Assembly: GCF_003992135.1 (NCBI RefSeq)
Contig: NZ_RQVN01000007.1
Span: 1 to 64,000, forward strand
Direction: 5' to 3'
DNA length: 64,000 nucleotides
Origin: Veillonella sp. VA142
GTDB lineage: Bacteria; Bacillota; Negativicutes; Veillonellales; Veillonellaceae
Each line of letters opens with the position of its first letter. Position 1 is the first letter of the stretch. Made by a program: the position numbers and the translations under genes. The notes beneath the pieces are model-generated. The model was given only the letters and a program-made list of their open reading frames with translations, was not told where the DNA came from and did not search any database. Below are positions 59,118 through 64,000 of this stretch, piece by piece.

Positions 59118-60317
59118 TTAATGATTAGCTGTTCGAGTACGCCCTAATGTAACTTTTAAAAATACACCTGTGAGCGCAATGATCGCTCCTGTGGTGATAA
59201 ACATAGTACCGAAGCCCCATTGAGATGCAATGAAGGAGCCACCTAGGGATCCAATGAAGTAACCCATGAATAAGGTAGATTGATTATAGGCGAAGACTTG
59301 GCCTGCGAATGCTTTAGGTGTAATGCTAGATAGGTAGGTATTAATACCTGGTAATAATCCGCCTAAGCCGATACCGAGTAGGAACCGTAAGATGCACAAG
59401 GTGTATATATCGGTCACAAAGGCTTGTGGTATGGTCACAAGACCAACGTAGATAAAGCTAGTCCACAGGATGAACCGTGGTCCTAATTTATCAATGTATT
59501 TACCGAGGACAGAGCTAGCCACCATTTGGGCAAGTCCTGTGACGGTGAATGCTAAACCTGCTAAGAGGGCAATGTGCTCTGCGCCCTGTCCTACGATTTG
59601 TTGTACGAATACAGATAGGATAGGAGCTGTTGCCATGGTAGTGAAAGCGAAGATAAAAGAGCCTACAGAGATGTAGATGAGTCCTTTCCAGTCGGGAATA
59701 GATGCTTTCAACGTGGATAAGGATTGAGAGGCCCCTTTTGGTTGCGGTGTAAATTCTTCTTTTACAAAGAATAAGGTAGATAAGAAGGCTGTCCCTAGTA
59801 AGGCAGACACGATGAAGAAGGCGTAGCGGATGCCAAAAAGACCACCGATGTAACCACCGATCATGGGACCCAGGAGAGAGCCACCGAGGTTGGCAGCCGA
59901 CAAGAGTCCTAGGGCCCAGCCCGTTTGGGCTTGTGGTGTTTGTGTAGCTACGAGTGTAATAGAACCAGAGAAAAATCCGGAGATCATTCCATTTAGGATC
60001 CGTATGATAACGATGTGTTCTGGAGCTTGGGCAAAGCCGAGAAGTGCATTGGTAATAGTCATACCAAGACTAGCGCGCAACAAAATGAGCTTGCGACCTT
60101 TGCGGTCCGCGAGTTTTCCCCAAAAGGGGGCGAAGAGGGCTACCATGAGGTAGGTCATCCCCATGGCGAGGCCAGACCAATTGGCAAGGTCCGCCTGATC
60201 GAGGACCCCTAGGTCTTGTAAATATAGCGGAATGAGAGGGGCTGCTTGACTAAGCCCCACTGATGCCATGAAGGCACCAAATAAACAAACATATAATGTG
60301 CGTTTCCAAAGTTCCAT
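59118..60317 (-). CDS. MFS drug-efflux-type transporter
   Basis: ATG 60317 follows TAGGAGTCAGT; an ATG 14 codons upstream lacks a good site. The 399-residue protein has twelve predicted membrane helices and the MFS loop motif GKLADRKGRKLILLRA between helices 2 and 3, plus GALGLLSAANLGG-like and GPMIGGYIGGLFG (motif C-like) segments. The family match is to multidrug-efflux MFS proteins. The substrate is not known. It is the only leftward gene between 33 kb and the window end. Confidence 0.85.
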   Translation of the reverse strand: MELWKRTLYVCLFGAFMASVGLSQAAPLIPLYLQDLGVLDQADLANWSGLAMGMTYLMVALFAPFWGKLADRKGRKLILLRASLGMTITNALLGFAQAPEHIVIIRILNGMISGFFSGSITLVATQTPQAQTGWALGLLSAANLGGSLLGPMIGGYIGGLFGIRYAFFIVSALLGTAFLSTLFFVKEEFTPQPKGASQSLSTLKASIPDWKGLIYISVGSFIFAFTTMATAPILSVFVQQIVGQGAEHIALLAGLAFTVTGLAQMVASSVLGKYIDKLGPRFILWTSFIYVGLVTIPQAFVTDIYTLCILRFLLGIGLGGLLPGINTYLSSITPKAFAGQVFAYNQSTLFMGYFIGSLGGSFIASQWGFGTMFITTGAIIALTGVFLKVTLGRTRTANH

Positions 60318-60416
60318 ACTGACTCCTATGTAGCGTGGTGTAAAACTGTAATCATCCATGTACCTATGGTAGCATATAAGTGCAATTTATTACACCCCTA
60401 ATCTAGATTCCTCCTA

Positions 60417-60445
60417 TTGCAACTGCCCTACAGATAGTATATAAT
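60417..60445 (+). promoter_or_regulatory. Promoter of the ileS leader
   Basis: TTGCAA (60417-60422) and TATAAT (60440-60445) are exactly 17 bp apart. Transcription would start near 60452, at the beginning of the T-box leader. Confidence 0.7.
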
Positions 60446-60451
60446 TGTACC

Positions 60452-60725
60452 TGTAATTGACAACGATATATGTTAATACGTTGATAAAGACGGTCATGCA
60501 AGGTAGCTCCGAGCGAGTGGGGGATGGTGAAAGCCTCATGGGTGAATGCATGGCGGATCACTTTTGAGTATATGTTGGGGAGCCCGTACTGGGGGTACTC
60601 ACATCGGTGGACACCGTTATATGTTTGAGCGATGATTCGTTGGGGGTAACTTTCACAAGAATCATCAGTAGGGTGGTACCACGGATTTGCATTCGTCCCT
60701 TCGGGGAGCGGGTGCTTTTTTTATT
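60452..60725 (+). promoter_or_regulatory. Isoleucine T-box riboswitch in front of ileS
   Basis: The leader has the T-box sequence AGGGTGGTACCACGG (60670-60684) with UGGU, which suits a tRNA discriminator A. A terminator follows, GCATTCGTCCC ... GGGAGCGGGTGC plus a T-run (60689-60722). A stem-I region carries an ATC triplet in GCGGATCACTTTTG (60557-60559) as the likely isoleucine specifier. Uncharged tRNA-Ile would stabilise the antiterminator and turn on ileS. Confidence 0.9.
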
Positions 60726-60740
60726 GAGAGGAGAAATACA

Positions 60741-63587
60741 ATGTCTAATGAAGTGGATTATGGTAAGACGTTGCACTTGCCTGAAACAGAATTTCCTATG
60801 CGCGGTAATTTGCCAAAGCGCGAACCAGAATTTATCAAGTTTTGGGAAGATAATAAAATTTATGAAAAACGCCTAGCTAAAAATAAAGGTAAAAAATCTT
60901 TTATCTTACACGATGGCCCTCCGTACGCGAATGGTAAATTACACATCGGTCATGCCTTGAACAAAACATTAAAAGACATTGTGATGAAATATAAAACAAT
61001 GCAAGGCCATTACACACCATATATTCCTGGTTGGGATACACATGGTCTTCCTATCGAGCATGCGGTTATTAAAAATACTGGCTTGAATCGCCATGAAATG
61101 AGTCCATTGGATCTTCGTAACAAATGTCGTAAATATGCCTTGAACTGTGTAGAAGAACAAAAGAAAGATTTCATCCGTTTCGGAGTGCTTGGTGAATGGG
61201 ACCGCCCCTATTTAACATTGCGCCCTGAGTTCGAAGTGAAACAAATCGGCGTGTTCGGTGAAATGGCAAAACGTGGCTACATCTACAAAGGTTTGAAAAC
61301 TGTATACTGGTGTACCCATTGTGAAACGGCCTTGGCAGAAGCGGAAATTGAATATGCTGAGAAAAAATCTTTCTCCATCTATGTTAAATTTGCTTATGTA
61401 AACGGTGCTGAAAGTACATTGCCAGCAGGTTTTGATACAAGCAAATTGTTCTCCGTTATTTGGACAACAACGCCTTGGACAATGCCTGCCAACCAAGCAA
61501 TCTCTGTGAATCCAGAATTAGAGTATTCTTGGGTGAAAATCGGTGATGAAGCATGGTTATTAGCAAACGGCTTAATCGAAACAGCTACCAAAGAAATGGG
61601 TGTAGAATCCTATGAGGTATTGAACACATTCAAAGGTAGTGAATTAGAGTTAGCAAACTTTAAACATCCATTTGCCGATCGTAACGCTCCTATCTTGTTA
61701 GGTTCTCATGTTACATTAGACGCTGGTACAGGTTGTGTACATACAGCACCTGCTCATGGTGAAGATGACTTTAACGTGGTAAAAGCATACAAAGATGCAG
61801 GTAAAATCGATTTTGATATTTTATCCTTAGTCGATGCTACGGGTCGTTATATTGCCAAAGTAGATGAACCTCGCTATGGGGATACAGAACAACCACTAGC
61901 AGGTGTTGAAATCCATGATGCAGAAGTGCCCGTGATCAAAATCTTGGCTCATAACGGTGCGTTGGTACAAAAAGGCAATATCCGTCACCAATATGCTCAT
62001 TGCTGGCGTTGTAAAAATCCTGTTATCTATCGTGCTACAGAACAATGGTTTTCTTCCGTGGATGGATACCGTCAAGAAGCATTGAAAGCCATCGACGAGC
62101 AAGTACAATGGATTCCTAAATGGGGTCATGACCGTATTTACAACATGATTGCAGACCGTGGAGACTGGGTTATCTCTCGTCAACGTGCATGGGGTGTGCC
62201 AATTCCTATCTACTATTGCGACCATTGCGGAGAGCATATCATCAATGATGATACCATCGCTTCCTTACAAGAATGGTTTGCCAAAGAAGGCTCCAATGCT
62301 TGGTGGGCTCATGAAGCAAAAGAATTATTGCCAGCAGGATTCACATGTCCATCTTGTGGACATGATTCTTTCCATAAAGAAACAGATATTATGGACGTAT
62401 GGTTCGACAGCGGTAGCTCTTGGTCTGGTGTATTAGAACAAAATGAACTTGACGTACCTTGTGCTATGTACTTAGAAGGTTCTGACCAACATCGTGGTTG
62501 GTTCAACTCCTCCTTGTTAACAGGTATCGCTACACGTGGTCATGCACCATACAATGCCGTATTGACTCACGGTTTCGTAGTGGACGGGGAAGGTCGTAAA
62601 ATGTCTAAATCTGTAGGCAATACAGTGGCTCCTTCCGATATCATCGATGTACACGGTGCTGACGTAATGCGTTTATGGGTATCCTCTGCAGATTACCAAG
62701 CAGACGTGCGTTTGTCCAAAGACATCGTAAAACAATTAGCGGAAGTATATCGTAAAATCCGTAACACATTCCGTTTCTTGTTGGGTAACTTAGATAACTT
62801 TAATCCGAACAAAGATAAAGTAGCTTACAAAGATTTGACTGAGTTGGATCGTTGGGCCTTACATCGCTTAGAAGAAGTTCGTCAAAAGGTAACGAATGCT
62901 TACGAAAACTACGAATTCCACATTTTATATCATACAATCCATAACTTCTGTACTGTCGATTTATCTTCCTTCTACTTAGACGTGTTGAAAGATACTATGT
63001 ACGCAGAGAAAGAAAACAATGTAGCTCGTCGTAGTGCGCAAACTGCTATTTATGAAATCTTGACAACATTGGTTAAAATGGTATCCCCAGTTCTTTCTTT
63101 CACCGCCGAAGAAGTATGGCAATACATGCCAAAAGAAGAGGGCATGGAAGAAAGCGTTATGTTAGCAGATTGGCCACAAGGTTATGCAGACCATGTGGAT
63201 GAGGAATTGTCTGCACGTTGGGCAACGATGCTAGACCTTCGTAGCGAAATGACAAAAGCCTTAGAAGGGGCTCGCCGTGATAAAGCGATCGGTCACTCTT
63301 TGGATGCATCTATCACTGTGTATGCAGATGGCGATGCGTACCAAGCATTGACTGGATTCGGCAGTTCCCTAGCTAGCTTGTTGATCGTGTCTGAAGCGCA
63401 TGTAGTGGAAGGTCGTGACAATGCACCAGCCAACGCAGTGACAGTAGAAGACGGAGTATTATCCATCGTGGTAACTCCATCTGAGTTAGAAAAATGCGAA
63501 CGTTGTTGGATTCACCGCGACACAGTTGGTCAAGATGGGGATCATCCAACATTATGTGCTCGTTGCGCTGACGTGGTCAAAGGATAA
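60741..63587 (+). CDS. ileS: Isoleucyl-tRNA synthetase
   Basis: ATG 60741 follows GAGAGGAGAAATACA, directly after the T-box terminator. The 948-residue class I enzyme has the HIGH motif at 68-71 (GKLHIGHALN), an editing domain with the WTTTPWTMPANQAI segment and the DWVISRQRAWGVPIPIYY region. It also has the KMSKS motif (GRKMSKSVGN) and a C-terminal zinc finger (CERCWIHRDTVG ... LCARC). Length and domain order are normal for the bacterial form. The regulation is by the upstream leader. Confidence 0.97.
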   Translation: MSNEVDYGKTLHLPETEFPMRGNLPKREPEFIKFWEDNKIYEKRLAKNKGKKSFILHDGPPYANGKLHIGHALNKTLKDIVMKYKTMQGHYTPYIPGWDTHGLPIEHAVIKNTGLNRHEMSPLDLRNKCRKYALNCVEEQKKDFIRFGVLGEWDRPYLTLRPEFEVKQIGVFGEMAKRGYIYKGLKTVYWCTHCETALAEAEIEYAEKKSFSIYVKFAYVNGAESTLPAGFDTSKLFSVIWTTTPWTMPANQAISVNPELEYSWVKIGDEAWLLANGLIETATKEMGVESYEVLNTFKGSELELANFKHPFADRNAPILLGSHVTLDAGTGCVHTAPAHGEDDFNVVKAYKDAGKIDFDILSLVDATGRYIAKVDEPRYGDTEQPLAGVEIHDAEVPVIKILAHNGALVQKGNIRHQYAHCWRCKNPVIYRATEQWFSSVDGYRQEALKAIDEQVQWIPKWGHDRIYNMIADRGDWVISRQRAWGVPIPIYYCDHCGEHIINDDTIASLQEWFAKEGSNAWWAHEAKELLPAGFTCPSCGHDSFHKETDIMDVWFDSGSSWSGVLEQNELDVPCAMYLEGSDQHRGWFNSSLLTGIATRGHAPYNAVLTHGFVVDGEGRKMSKSVGNTVAPSDIIDVHGADVMRLWVSSADYQADVRLSKDIVKQLAEVYRKIRNTFRFLLGNLDNFNPNKDKVAYKDLTELDRWALHRLEEVRQKVTNAYENYEFHILYHTIHNFCTVDLSSFYLDVLKDTMYAEKENNVARRSAQTAIYEILTTLVKMVSPVLSFTAEEVWQYMPKEEGMEESVMLADWPQGYADHVDEELSARWATMLDLRSEMTKALEGARRDKAIGHSLDASITVYADGDAYQALTGFGSSLASLLIVSEAHVVEGRDNAPANAVTVEDGVLSIVVTPSELEKCERCWIHRDTVGQDGDHPTLCARCADVVKG

Positions 63588-63630
63588 TGACAATCGCATA
63601 AGTAGTCAAAGGTTCAAGTACTATCAATTT

Positions 63631-63659
63631 AGGCAAGGGAATGTATCATTTCCTTGCCT
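63631..63659 (+). terminator. Intrinsic terminator after ileS
   Basis: AGGCAAGGGAATG and CATTTCCTTGCCT pair almost perfectly around TAT. The following bases are pyrimidine-rich. Confidence 0.7.
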
Positions 63660-63683
63660 ACTTTCTAACGAAGGAGATGCCCT

Positions 63684-64000
63684 ATGAACGTATTGATTGT
63701 GATAGACATGCAACATGATTTTATTGATGGAACATTAGGTTCACCGCAGGCGCAGGCCATTGTACCAGCGGTGCGTGAAACAATTCGTAACTTTGATGGC
63801 CCCATAGTGTTTACTCGTGATACACATGATGATGGGTATCTTGAAAGCCAAGAGGGCAAACATTTGCCAGTTGAACATTGTGCCCGTGGCACTAAAGGTT
63901 GGGAGATTGCCGATGATCTGTTGGGAGTGGCTCATGAACGAGGCCAACGGGTGGATATTTTAGATAAACCTAACTTTGGGTCCTTGGATTTGCTGGCTCA
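63684..64000 (+). CDS. Isochorismatase-family cysteine hydrolase (3' end missing)
   Basis: ATG 63684 follows CGAAGGAGATGCCCT. The visible 105 residues begin MNVLIVIDMQHDFIDGTLG (the catalytic Asp lies in VIDMQ) and continue with PIVFTRDTHDDGYLESQEGK, HCARGTKGWEI and KPNFGSLD. This is the nicotinamidase/isochorismatase fold with the metal-site DxH pattern (DTHDD), closer to nicotinamidase-like enzymes. The active Cys lies beyond the window end, so the substrate is not decided. Confidence 0.85.
   Translation, partial: MNVLIVIDMQHDFIDGTLGSPQAQAIVPAVRETIRNFDGPIVFTRDTHDDGYLESQEGKHLPVEHCARGTKGWEIADDLLGVAHERGQRVDILDKPNFGSLDLLA

Overview
The window looks like a chromosome segment of a diderm Firmicute of the Negativicutes, most likely a Veillonella. 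It combines Firmicute-type division genes (SepF, YlmH, DivIVA), a Firmicute T-box in front of ileS and a relict sporulation-type YtfJ protein with diderm features: an OmpH/Skp-like periplasmic protein, BamE-like secreted proteins and a trimeric autotransporter that ends in an SLH domain. The genus is inferred from this combination; no 16S gene is present.

Positions 1 to about 28,200 are the right-hand part of an integrative conjugative element (ICE) whose left end lies outside the window. The leftward transfer operon (17721 down to 1) carries VirB8, VirB9, VirB10, the VirD4 coupling protein, a TraD-like small protein, VirB11, VirB2-like, VirB3-like and VirB4. It continues into cargo: an XRE regulator, a 1339-residue YadA-like adhesin with a C-terminal SLH domain, two proteins sharing an unrecognised repeated domain, and an ArdC-type antirestriction protein. 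VirB5- and VirB6-like genes were not seen and may lie off the left edge. A MobA/MobL relaxase reads rightward from 18024, with an oriT-like inverted repeat in the divergent gap.

Positions 20.2 to 22.5 kb form an addiction island. It has a par/fst-like type I toxin-antitoxin candidate (a 32-residue hydrophobic peptide converging on short RNAs that carry near-copies of its antisense sequence) and two tandem ToxN/AbiQ-type type III systems, each with promoter, three RNA repeats, terminator and toxin. Positions 22.6 to 28.2 kb are a phage-like control and replication module: XRE repressors facing an Nlp-type regulator over a palindromic operator, a replisome organizer with four 21-bp iterons inside its gene, a DnaC-like helicase loader and a tyrosine integrase.

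From 28.3 kb the sequence is chromosomal. It holds DUF2953 and YtfJ proteins, an OmpH-like protein, a cupin, a siroheme/4Fe-4S reductase with two DUF1858 domains, a gap packed with DnaA-box-like 9-mers (33.05-33.28 kb), an SfsA-DUF123 fusion and gyrA. After gyrA come an orphan relative of the ICE antitoxin RNAs, a DUF2156 protein that seems to start at ATT, a LysE-type exporter, an Eis-like acetyltransferase, a PLD-helicase-DUF3427 plus Nudix pair, duplicated BamE-like secreted proteins, the ylm division cluster (pgeF, yggS, sepF, proC, ylmH, divIVA), a tetrapyrrole operon (sirC, hemA, hemC, cobA-hemD, hemB, hemL), a sulfurtransferase, an MFS transporter and T-box-controlled ileS. The window ends inside an isochorismatase-family gene.
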